Source: Clytia hemisphaerica
Lineage: Eukaryota; Cnidaria; Hydrozoa; Leptothecata; Clytiidae
DNA length: 64,000 bases
Direction of reading: 5' to 3'
Assembly: GCA_902728285.1 (NCBI GenBank)
Contig: CACVBU010001376.1
Coordinates: 372,001 to 436,000 of the forward strand
In this document: in pieces, positions 25,759 to 36,700 of the stretch
Numbering within the stretch: position 1 is the first letter of the stretch
How the letters are laid out: each line of letters begins with the position of its first letter
Program-made: the position numbers and the translations under genes
Notes under the pieces: generated by a model
Told to the model about the DNA's origin: nothing
The model's database searches: none
What the model saw: only the letters and a program-made list of their open reading frames with translations

Positions 25759-26106
25759 TCATTCACTATCAGTAACAAAATCGATATCTTCTTTACTTTT
25801 ATTTTCATTTACCGCATGGATAATGATATTTGCGTCTGTTGATAGCTTTCTTTGGTCTTCAATTTGTTTATCAATTTTCTCCCTTCGTAGTAGCTGTTTC
25901 ATGCTATTTACTCTTAATTGATCATTGTTTTTAGTCGCTTCAGCAAAACTTTTCTTTCATGGTTCTGTTGCGGTTTGAATTTTTGGAGTCTTGTTATTCA
26001 ACGTCTCTTCTATCTTGGCTGTTAGTTTTGTTTCTAGCGTGGAAAACTGGTTCTGTATTAGATTGGTAACTTGATTTTTATCCTTGAATAATTCCTTATT
26101 GACTGT
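25759..26106 (-). pseudogene. LINE ORF1-like coiled-coil fragment
   Basis: Read on the minus strand this gives about 115 codons of charged, heptad-like protein (NQFSTLETKLTAKIEET, then RREKIDKQIEDQRK) ending in ANIIIHAVNENKSKEDIDF, which resembles the R.NI.IHGV segment of LINE ORF1 proteins. One in-frame TGA interrupts it after TATEP, and it stops at 25759. It is a fragment without start or RNA-binding remainder. Family assignment rests on a short motif and is tentative. Confidence 0.4.
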
Positions 26107-27043
26107 CTGAAATATTCAGTTGAAAAAACTTTTTTTTTTCCTCCACAGAACAAAAAAAACTTTTTTATGGCCAGGTTTCACTCAAAACTAAAAGAAGTTC
26201 TTAGAAACTCAATCCAAATCGATGGGTGTTCTTAAAAGGTAGGGTTTGCCTCAATTGGGGCAAAACCTCCCAGCAGAGGGATGCCGAAATACAAAGGGTG
26301 TAAAAAGTTTACAAACATTCCCTCTCCAAATTGAACAATAAACTATTGCAAGAACTCTCGAAACAAAACCTATAATGTCAAGATGTCAATTAATGTGATC
26401 AAAAACGTGTGAGTTGTAAAAATAATTACCTCTATTCTGTATTCTGAATTTGTGGGAGAAGACATAACTTGGACCCCCCCTATATGGATCCCAATATGGA
26501 CCCCATTATGGACCCCAATATGGACCACATTATGAACCCCCTCAAATATGGCGGGAAAGCATTTTGGTTGATTAAAGAAGCTTTATATTTGACCATCTGA
26601 TCATTATTTTGTAAAAATAAGTCATTTTGTCAACATTAGGACAATAGAATAATTGATGAGAATTGTATCTCTAAAGCTTGGTACTCACGTATTAAAAAAA
26701 GTGGCGTTTAACATTAAACGCGTGCGTTTAACACTAGTCGCACGCGTCTAACATTAAACGCATGCGACTAAGAAAAAATCATCCTAGTGAGTACGCTCAT
26801 TAGTCGCACGCGTTTAAAGTTAAACGCCTGTACTTAATGAAAAAAGTTAAACGCACGTATCAAAAAAGTTTGATATGTGCGTCTAAGGTTCAAAGACACC
26901 GCCATGTAAACAAGATTAAAATGTCCCGAACGTTGTAAAATCTCGTATTTTTTTCAATTTATCTTCGTGATTTTTTCACTTTCGTTCTTTTATTACAAAG
27001 TTTTTGTTGGTAATAAAGTGGTTGTATAACATTTTTAAGCAGC

Positions 27044-28926
27044 ATGCCAAGAGCAAAACCTTCATACTCTTTGAGAGAAGAGGAAGAGCTGATTGAAGCC
27101 TTTAGAAAGTACCCAGTCATCTACGACAAGACCATTTCTGGACATAAAGATCAAGTCGTTGTTGAAAATGCCTGGAAAGCCATTGCAGACCAACTAGAGT
27201 TCTTAGAAAATGGTAGGTTTTATCAAGCTCAAGGAAGAGCTATTTCTTATTTCGATCAAAAAATTAAGCTATATTCTCATATTCTACTGTCTCGTGCACC
27301 CCAGTCTCAGTATGTACCCCAGTGGATTTTTTTATATAAGTTAAATTGTTATGGATTTTCTCAAAATGAGGACGGATGAGATTTTAGGATATTATTTTCT
27401 TCTGGGAATTTTCCAAGGAGTGGAAAATGGACAAGAAGTACCATTGGGTCTGTGGCACTACGGTGTTCTCAATCATTGTCTCTTTGAAATTTTGTCCATG
27501 CCTTACTAGTCCAAAACCCGAACAAAGCGAAGTTTTCAGTTACAAGCAGACATGCCTATAATTCTAAACTTTGTTTTCAATTTCAGGAGACGTTGCAGAA
27601 GCGAAACGAATCTTTGATAACTTCAAGAAACGCTATCAAAAAAAGAAGAAGCATCTAAATATTGTGGGGCGATCTGGTGCAGAAGGACCACTAGTGACCA
27701 AGGCACGAGATGCTTACAACGAGTATAAGTTTTTCCATTGGTACAACGAATTTCAAAGGCAAAGGAAATCTACGACTAACTCTAAGTCAAAAAGGCGAAA
27801 GCAGATGAAGAATGCGGAGGTCAAAGCACTGATTAGAGACATAAATTCATCAGATTCAGAAGAGGACGATCGAGGGGACGCTCAGGAGGAGTTCAGTGGC
27901 GATAGCGACGACGAAGACATGACGAGTGCCCAATCGCCAGGTGTTGCAAATACACGGACACAACTAAACTTTGAAGATGGAGAGGGGCTTTGCGATGACA
28001 GTGAAAACGAAGAAGATACCAAAAGCAACAATGAGGAATCCAGCGTAGCTGACGAAGTGACCAGTATAGAAAAGCAAAATGTAACTGAGGTCAGCAAAAT
28101 TGGCGAAGTACAGTCGAATACAGTTGAAGAGACCAGCACAATTGACAATGGGAAAAGTGCAGAAAAAAAGGAAGAAAAAGGTCGACCAAATGAGACGAAA
28201 GTGGCGAGAAACATCAAAATTAAGGAGGTCAAGAAGCATGGAGAAGAGAAGCAATGGAGGTCGCGTAAGAGAAAGAGCAAAAAGGAGGTCGAGATGGAAA
28301 CAGATCAATTGATTGGTGAGCTAGCAGTAGATATAAAAAATCGAAAAGCCAATCTTAAGAAAGAGGTGAAAGCTCGGGAAAAAGATTCAGAATATCTATT
28401 TGCCTCCACAATTCTTGCTGAAATCAAGAAAATGCCGTATCCACTCATGTGTATGGCAAAAAATGAAATTAATCAGGTATTATTCAAATACCAAATGATG
28501 ATGCTAAGTAGCCAATCGAATTCGTCTTCTAACCAAATCAACCAATCTATGCCTCAGAACCGTATCAACCAATCCGTGCCACTTAACCGTACCAATCAAT
28601 TTATGTCTCCGAATCATGTCAACCAAGCCATGCCACCAAATAATCTGCACCAATTGATGCCCCAAAGCAATATTCAGCAGTCACCAAGCCTATATGGAAT
28701 GCAATATACAAGACAGCAAAATCCTCTTTTCGACCTGCAGAACATCACTGATGAATATGGTACCAATCAGCACTTTCAAAATCAAGAGCAGCAAATCCAA
28801 CGACAAGCCGACCCCCTCAGTATGTCAGGCGATAATCAGGTACTCAATCCTACCCCACCTTCAACACCAAGAACTCCTGTTTCTCAAGTAAGGGAAATGT
28901 ATCATATGACCAGTCCATCTTTTTGA
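27044..28926 (+). CDS. Harbinger MADF/Myb-like DNA-binding protein
   Basis: Two exons, 27044-27212 and 27587-28926, join across a GT-AG intron (TG|GTAGGT and TTTCAG|GA, phase 1) to give 502 codons plus stop. In Harbinger transposons the partner protein binds the transposon ends and helps bring the nuclease into the nucleus. Residues 1 to about 100 form a MADF/SANT-like domain (YSLREEEELIEAFRKYPVIY, AWKAIADQLEF, then across the splice a helix ending KFFHWYNEF). A long acidic Ser/Glu linker and basic patches follow (KSKRRKQ, RSRKRKSKKEVE). Around residues 325-360 there is a BESS-like helix pair. The tail is Gln/Asn/Pro-rich with about 11-residue repeats (NRINQSMPQ, NRINQSVPL). The frame is intact, unlike its neighbour, whose stop lies only 90 bp away on the other strand. 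Confidence 0.85.
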
Positions 28927-29015
28927 TGTAATATTAACTTTTCTTTACTTATATGATTGATGTTAAAAAATATCTCAAAATAAAAGTGATAATAAAATAA
29001 ATCAAATATAAAGTG

Positions 29016-30323
29016 TCAATCTTCTTTGTCTTCCTCTTCTCCTGTTCTGTTGACATAACTCTTTTGCCAAGGCACACTTCCCTCTGATGAACTGAAGTAG
29101 TCTTTGAGACTGTCCCTCATTTTTACGCATTGGTCTCTTGGCCTTGAACCACGAACAGGTCGAATGGGTTCAAACGAGCCCGTTGGTTTTGCAGCTCTCC
29201 ATTCTCCAGGTTTTATTGTACCATCACTTGACTCGATATCGATAAAACCAGAAGGTGTGTAGGAAGAATTATTTGTCAGTCGCAAATAGTTATGTAAGGC
29301 TAGGCAAGCACAAGTATATCTCTCGACATTTTTAACAGAGGCTCGTATTGGTCGCAACAGTATTCTCCAACGAGCTGCCAGAATCCCAAATGTGTTTTTG
29401 ATGGTCCTACGAGCCCGAGAATGTCTGTAATTATAAATCCTTTCATCCTCTGGTAAGCATCTTCCTGGGAAAGGTCTCATCATCCAAGGTTTCAAGGGGA
29501 AAATTTCGTCGCCAACAAGAAAATAAGGTAATGACCCAAAGTTACAACCACTGAGCTTCTCTTCCTTCGGCAGGTCGTAATCTTGCTCCGCAAACCTCAT
29601 CCCCATTTCAGAATTGGCTAATACCCCACTGTCATTGTTACTTCCATAAGCTCCTACATCGAACAGAGTAAAACAGTAGTTGGCGTCACATACGGCCAAA
29701 AGCACTATACTAAAAAATCCCTTGTAATTATAGTATAGGCTTCCAGACTTTTTTGGGCATTCGATTCTGATGTGCTTTCCATCAATAGCACCTATAACGT
29801 GTGGATAGTTCCACTGCTCTTCAAATTGATCAGAAATGTTTGCCCATTCTTCAGCAGTGCCGGGTTGCCTCAAGTATTCACCCTTCAAACAGTCGAAAAT
29901 GGCTTTACAGACTTCAGAAAGGATGTTGGATACGGTTGTACGTCCGATTCTGTATGAAAAGGATAGGGATTGTTGACTCTCTCCAGTTGCCAGGTATCTA
30001 AGTGTAATTGAGAGCCGTTCTCTTGCTGAAATTGGTCTCCGCATAGAAGTGGTTCGTTTTGTAATACGATGCTGGATGAGTGAGAGAAGGTGCTCAAAAC
30101 GAGAAGGAGTCATTCTATGATACCTGAAAAACATTTCGTTGTCCTTCAACAAAGCTTGAAACAGTGTATAAAACGTTCCATGGATCGGTCTTTCCAGAAA
30201 AATGTCTCGTACCTAAAAGCGTTTTGGGCGTAATTTCCTTCGATTTTGTTTTCTTCGTAAGAGAAGTAATAAAAGTAAGTCTTCACGATCATCATAAAAA
30301 CTCTCATCATCACTGCTGTCCAT
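29016..30323 (-). pseudogene. Harbinger transposase (HARBI1-like nuclease), inactivated
   Basis: The frame opens at ATG 30323 with an acidic MDSSDDESF start and would give about 435 codons to 29016. Codon 37 (30213-30215) is TAG at the place where the family has a conserved Trp (RF-W-VR, then IFLERP). After it the frame is open for 378 codons from a TTG at 30152. The core shows GAIDGKHI and FTLFDVGAYGSNND, the first two catalytic Asp (residues 124 and 165 of that frame). The third position, normally Glu in an IENTFG-like helix, is Lys: RRTIKNTFGILAARWR, codon AAA at 29397-29399. Two separate single-base changes therefore disable it. It may still have been mobilised by other copies. Confidence 0.85.
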
Positions 30324-30551
30324 CTCTCACAAGAAAAAATCCTACACGAACACACTAAAGTGTAACGAAAGTGTTGAAATTTGATATTTCACATATCTTT
30401 TTTGAAAAATTCTTGTTAAAACTCTATAGTGAGTACAACAATAGTTCAAAACTTAAACGCATGCGACTAAAAGTTAGACGCGTGCGACTAATGGTTAGTC
30501 GCAGGCGTCTAATGTTAAACGCACTTTTTTTGAAGCGTGAGTACCAAGCTT

Positions 30552-31318
30552 TTGCGCTTCCCAGTGTTTGCCTCTTGACAATATTTATCTATTTATATCA
30601 AAGGCATCTCATTCGGTACAATTAAAATATTTGATGTAAATAAAGCTTGCAGGTATCCCACTTAAGTGCCCTGTCAATATTTTTGTCGAGAAGTGTCACT
30701 TTGTCAGGAAAATGACAGGTAAGTCTTTCTCGTGGAAGAAACACGTCTTTTCAAAACTTGAAGTTATGTAATGCTCTGTTCATACGAAAATAAAAATAAT
30801 AATAAAAGTACTATTTTCATATCTCTAAAACAGCTCTCTTGGAGCATTTAATGTTTTCATTGAATCGCAATCTATATCCATTTGCACCGACAGCATCCTA
30901 TTGAGCATGAAAAAAACACTACTTGTTGTAAATTGATGTATACACCTCATTTTTTTTTATGATGTCCTTATTTACATAACTTAAGTGTCATTTTTGTCAA
31001 TATTTGGGATTGACGATTTGTCATTGAAATCTTCTAAATAGCATATACATCATTTCCATTGCATATATTATTTTCATGTTATATATAAATTATATGATAC
31101 GTGCACGTTACAATTTTTCTGGTCTGTAATTTGTATGATCTGTGCCCTGTGTCTAAGACACATGTGACCTTATGTTCTAAAACATAACTTCAAAGTTATT
31201 TTTGATAATGAAATGATTTTATTTCAAGAAATACAAATAAATAGCCGGTCTATGAAATTAAACATGTGGTAACCATGATGCAATTCGACTGCGTGGCGTC
31301 GTGATGCAATTTGCAATT
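30552..31318. other. Body of the middle GGG-ended element, non-coding
   Basis: AT-rich sequence lies between the Harbinger and the right arm of the middle element. No gene is seen. Confidence 0.5.
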
Positions 31319-32163
31319 TTTGAGGGGGTCCATATTGGGGTCCATAATGGGGTCCATAATGTCCATATTGGGGTCCATATTAGGGGGTCCAAGTTATGTC
31401 TTCTTCCTGAATTTGTTGCTTGTGTTTAATGTTAACAATTCGCACAATTTTGTAATAAAAAATTATGTTTTAAAAGCAATTATTGTTATTTGATTCAGTG
31501 TATCAAATTTATCAGTTTAGTTGACACTTTGGTATCTTTGTTGCGTCACAGCGAAAGGTTTGTTTTTATTTCAGTTTGTATCTTTGAAAGACCCCATCGG
31601 ATTTAGACAGGGCTTTCGGATTTAGGACCACTCACGGTCCCCCCTTTGCTCTTTTACACCTTGTGATTTTGAAATTTTGATTTATTAACACGTTTTTGCT
31701 TGTAAGCTAACATTTGCTTGTGATCATGATACAAGAAGTATCGAAACGTCAAGGATGAACAAAATTTTGTTTTTTGTCTTCACTTTTTTTTTGAGAATAA
31801 TCTGGCCCAGAAGAAAATTTTTTCAAAACCAAAATCTTCTAAAATTGCCTCCCCAGTTTGCCCAAATTTTAGTTGACCCACCACGCTATGGTTGCTACCC
31901 ATATTATATATGTTATGGATATTATGCATTTTATTCATACACGAACCCCCTCACAAAGCTCTATTTCATACACCATTGTGCTTTGACCACATGGTTATGT
32001 CTTTTGTATCATGCAATATTAATTGAAATATTTTTTAGATTCATAACTCCTGGCTTAGCAGATGACTTTCCTCCACAAACTTTCGGTTATTTAATTCTGG
32101 TCTGTAAATTAAATAAGTAGCCCAATTGGGGTACCCTACCTTTTAGGAACACCCCAAATTGAT

Positions 32164-32971
32164 TCTAGCAAAATTTAACTTTTTTGATGTTTACAAGCAA
32201 AAGATACAAATTCAACATTTTTGGTGCTTTGCCCTCTGAATCCCCAACAGGGTTTAGCCCTGGACCCAACTGGGGGATGGAAGCGCCCCCAGACCCCCAG
32301 CTTTATGGATGCGCACAGCTAGAAACTCAATCTACTGATCTAGATTTACAAAAAAAGCATATACTAAAATAATTTTAAAAGGCCTGAAGAAGAAAGAAAT
32401 CAATAAGTGTGTCATAATTTGGAAGGTATATAAAGGGTTAAGACTAGGAATTAAAGTTATGAAAGTGATTGTTTTAATGGCACTAAAACTCTTCATACAA
32501 AATTTAGGGAAAACACATATTTTTGGACTTTGTACAGCCCTTTGAAGTAGGTCTAAAACGGCCAAAAATGACTAAAGGAAAGATACGAACAATCTGAACA
32601 CAGAATTGAAATCAGCTCTGATCAGCTAGGTTTAAATTTTCTAAATGGTCTGATGTCTTGATTTTTAAAACAGTAGAAAAAATCTTCATTTTACAATTTT
32701 TCAAAGATCTTTAATCCATTAGATTATTCTCTTTTAAAATATCTTTCTAACGGTGTATAATTTTCCAACATAGCATAGAAAAAGGGGCAAAAAACTTAAA
32801 ACTAAAGTGTCCACGTACTTTTGAGACAGACTTGATCCTTTTGTACAGTAAATCCTTTTATGTCTCCTGTTTCTCAAATGATACCTTTAAAACTTTATGA
32901 TTGGGCATCAACATTTTTAAAATCTTCATGTTTGATTACACAATTTAATTATTAGTCTTTGAAGCACATCT
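32164..32971. other. Intergenic, old repeat fragment
   Basis: No gene is seen. Positions 32488-32535 (CTCTTCATACAAAATTTA, then TTTTGGACTTTGTAC) match 18638-18690 in degenerate form. Confidence 0.4.
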
Positions 32972-33217
32972 CAATGCCGAGACTTCGCCCATATTTGATT
33001 AGCATGTCTTCTCCATTCTACTCTGTCATTCGCGATCACGTTTTAAGGTGTTGAAGTCTAATCCAGTGTCCTCTTTAATCTGGTCTTTCCATCGCTTTGG
33101 TGGCCTCCCTCGCTTTGGTGGCCTCCCTTGCTTCCTCTTCTTTGTGAAATCATTTTGGAGAGCTCTTTTAACAAGACTGTTGTCATCCATTCCTTCTAAA
33201 ACAAAATGTGTTTCCAA
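32972..33217 (-). pseudogene. LINE reverse-transcriptase C-terminal fragment
   Basis: Minus-strand translation gives RGRPPKRWKDQIKEDTGL near its end, the G-R-P-x-x-R-W-x-D-x-I signature seen at the very C-terminus of many non-LTR reverse transcriptases. A frame shift near 33030 is needed to continue into RVEWRRHANQIWAKSRH and a stop near 32972. GRPPKR is duplicated (a 15-18 bp repeat at about 33100-33130). Only this tail remains. It sits about 570 bp upstream of PEX5 on the opposite strand. Confidence 0.6.
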
Positions 33218-33785
33218 AACATATTTGTTACATTTGCACCAAGCAAGATTCTACAGACGATTTCACTGCACCTTAAAGTCATCATAATCAGATTCAGAGT
33301 CACTGTGGACGATGAACTAAATGCTTAGGATCGTTTTGGTAACATCCTCCATCCTCTCCAATATTGACCCATTGCTTGTCACAAGAATCATTTAATTTAG
33401 AATACTCATCAGACTACAGTTTGAAGACCTTAAAAAGAGCTTTGTTAGATTTGTTGGATGGGCAATTTAAAAATTTTGGCGTAGCGATTCGCCTTATTAA
33501 GAAGCCCTGACTCTCTTATCATTCTCATAATGTAAATATAACAGTTGAAAGGATTTGAGGTATACCATCAAATTCCATCGTTTTGTTTCATGATTTTAAC
33601 GTAGGGGTATGAACGAAGTTATTATAGATTTCTGCAAAAATAACAGGAAGATCGACGTCGTTTGTCTGTTCATCTGATTTTGGGGATTAATTTCTACACC
33701 TTTTGGTTGGTTATCCCAGTTTTAAACAAAAGACATTGATATTTCAAAAGGGTAGTAAATAAAATATCAAAGATAAGGAAAGAGG

Positions 33786-36700
33786 ATGACATTCAACTCG
33801 TTAGTGGCTGGAGAATGTGGTGGTGCGAATCCATTGATGAAATTAACTGAACATGTTCACAACCATTCGCACTCTGAGGTAGTCTTTTGCTTCTTCTTAT
33901 GTTGCTTTGCTTTTTCAAAAAATGTCAAAAAATATTTAAAAATATTTGTCCATTCATAAAGTTTCCTGCAATTCAGAAAATCTTTCTACTGTATAATCAA
34001 TGCATCACATTTTGTATCTTTTATTATTGAGCTGGACATTTAAATGTTGGGTAGAATTTTTAGACAAAATTCCAGTGTTGTATATGATTAATTGATATTA
34101 TATTTTATGTTTTCTTCTTTGCAGAGAACAGTAGACCAATACAAAAAGGAGGTTTGTGTTTTCATATATTGATATATATATCATATTTAAAAACCACCTG
34201 AAAAAAAAATCAATTGTGTTGATTCTTTAAAAGCTCTGTGTACTGCTCAAAATTTTTTTTCAATCAATTCTTCTTTATTTTTAGAATGGTCTGTCGAATA
34301 TTGCAATCCCACAAACATTCAACATGCAAAATCTTCTTGATGAAATGCAAGATTTACAACGCCCTGTTGGAATGGCAAACATCAGCCACGTTGAAAATAC
34401 AGGTTTGTTTTTGTTTTCATTTTATGCATTTGATTTGTTTGATAGTCCTTAGAGGTAAAAATCTTTTTTTATATTTAAAGTTTTTATAAAGTCTCAGTCA
34501 ACTAATGTTTTTTTGAGGTTTTCACAAAAACGTTAGATTGCATGATGATATCGATGATGATATCAACCCTCATGACATCATAGCTCATGACGATTGCCAT
34601 GATGCATGATGCTGATGATATTCGAAATACACGGAGAGCATAAGTGCCTGTATACGTGATGAGAGTAAAACAGGATGAGTGTCACCACGCACCACAATAA
34701 CCAGTATATCACACTATTTTATCAGAGCTATGGTAACCATTCCCTCACATTGTATGGGTTGACCCAGGGAACATATCCTCTGAGCCATATCCTCTTGCCA
34801 AGTGAGCACCAAAATATGTATTGACATCCTTGCCATTTTGCTCAAATTTTGTGAGCCAAATGACATGTATTTTTTGGGCATTAGGGTAAATTTTTGTCTA
34901 CCTGTTGGTATCATGTATTTTACAGACTGATCTAAAATTGCCCTTTTTGCCTACATCAGCCCTAAGATAATGTATCTAGTGATTGAAAAATGATATTGAC
35001 TTGAAATTTTGAAAAATATTAGGTATTGATAAAACAAGCTTGCAGGCAAAATTTCAGCAAAATCAGACGAATGGTTATGCTGAAAGTAAGCATTTCACTG
35101 CAGATAAAATACAGAAGGCTCATGTGACTAAATTGAAATTTTGCACACAGTCTTAGATGGTCAATATCTATCACTGGAAAAAATTTCTAGTCAAAAGCTT
35201 TAGTAGTTCCTGAGTTCTAGCAGGTGGTCACATGAATTTTACAAACTGATCTGCAAATTACCAAATACTAATGGGAACGATTTCTTTCTGTTACTAGTCT
35301 CCTTTATTTGACAAAACAGCCTTCGGGAACAAATTTCAGTCAAATCGAACACGTTAATCAGTCAATGCATGATTTTGGTCAAGTTTACATTCTAGTCTTT
35401 AAAATACCAACCAGACAGGTGGCCAAACTAAACTTTGTAAACCATCTTCGGTTATCCATATCCACATCACTACTGGTCAAAATTTCAAGGTCGTTCCCCT
35501 GGTAAAAAAATAGGAAGATGCTCGAAGGGTTAAGTTAAAAAAAGGGAAGCTAATTTTGACAGTTTTGAAGAGTGTCAATGAAACTTCCATTACGTTTTTC
35601 AAATTCAGCGCGAGATTGGCAACAAGATTATACAAGTCAATACCATCCAAAGATGATCACTCCGAAACCAGATGGTCAGTTTTCTTTCTTTGTAGATGCT
35701 TAATTGTTTCATGAAGGTAATAAAAATAGATGGAAAGTCAACGCCTTTTATTCTATTCTGACATACCATTGGAAGCAAACAGCTGTTTGGTTGCTCTGGG
35801 AATAAGATGATTAATTTTGCGGGTACTCGTATGAAAAGACATTACACTTTTAACAAGTTTATTGAAGGATTCATAAAAAAGTTGAGAGCAAATTAATATA
35901 GTAAGCAAAGTTCTAGGGATCGCTGCCCATAAAGCCATCGATAGATTTAAAAAGGAATTACATGTTACGATTGGTAACCTTGTATCGATCTTTTTGTCGG
36001 AGTATGAAAACCGCTGCCCACTTTAGAGGTGAAGATTTTGAGAAGAAAATGTGATGAAACTCTCAAACTTCTCAATGTTAACAAAATGTCAGCCCAAATA
36101 TGTATCCTTACATTAGTTGAAAGCTTTTCGAATCGTATTTTATTAACAAGGATTTTTCGCAAAATTAAGTTTTTTTAAATCAATGGAACAGCCTCTTTCT
36201 GTTCTTAAGAAGTCATAAATTGATGTTTTTTGCTTCCGATGATGGCACATCAAAAGAAAGCCGCTTTGGAGAGATTTATAAAAGATTTCAACGACCATTT
36301 AGGTCATTACCGAGACATTTTCTTTATTTTATATAGCTTCATGATTGTTTATTGCTGTGTTCATCTTTCACGTTCTAATGGGTAATGAAAACCTTAAAAT
36401 ATGTATCTGAAAATACAGTAATTCTTATTGATGTGTTTATGATTTTACTTCCTTTATTCAGTAAGACTTAAAGAAGTGAGAAGTGCAAATGTGGATAATC
36501 GTTTCAATCACTTCCAGCCAAGCTATCAACCAGTGTTTCGACCACCACCATCAATTTCAATGCAAAGGAACAGCCAGCAAAACTGGGCCCATCAGTTTCT
36601 AGATGACAGCTTGTAAGAATGATAGTGCTGTAGTTTGTTTTCAAAAATTCACCGAGGCAAGACATATGTACACAATGGCACTCATTGTTAAAAGGGGGGC

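Larger units (their letters stand above)
26674..30551. mobile_element. PIF/Harbinger transposon, 3.9 kb
   Basis: AAGCTTGGTACTCACG at 26674 is mirrored by CGTGAGTACCAAGCTT ending at 30551. The inverted arms extend about 100 bp and are made of GTTTAACATTAAACGC and TAGTCGCACGCG words. Inside are the two convergent genes typical of this superfamily, a MADF/Myb-like protein (+) and a DDE nuclease (-). The palindromic AAGCTT at both ends makes the exact edge and the expected 3-bp duplication unreadable. Confidence 0.9.
26454..31407. mobile_element. Middle GGG-ended element of the nest, perfect 9-bp TSD
   Basis: The flanking nonamer TGAATTTGT is identical at 26445-26453 and 31408-31416. The termini GGGAGAAGACATAACTTGG and the near-complement start about 90-bp inverted arms (26454-26546 and 31319-31407). 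The arms are built from tandem ATATGGACCCCA / ATTATGGACCCC units. Without the Harbinger inside, the element is about 1.08 kb and non-coding. Mutator-like by end structure and duplication length (inference). Confidence 0.8.
26224..32154. mobile_element. Outer GGG-ended element of a triple nest, 9-bp TSD
   Basis: The left end GGGTGTTCTTAAAAGGTAGG is mirrored at the right by CCTACCTTTTAGGAACACCC ending at 32154. The flanking nonamers are CAAATCGAT (26215-26223) and CAAATTGAT (32155-32163), one mismatch apart. GGG termini with a 9-bp duplication suggest a Mutator-like MITE. Without its passenger (26454-31407) it is about 970 bp and codes for nothing certain. A 121-codon frame at 31755-32120 is Tyr/Phe-rich and not convincing. 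Confidence 0.7.

Noticed and set aside
31755..32120. 121-codon Tyr/Phe-rich open frame
   Set aside because: It lies wholly in the body of a non-autonomous element, with composition that follows AT-rich DNA and no family resemblance.
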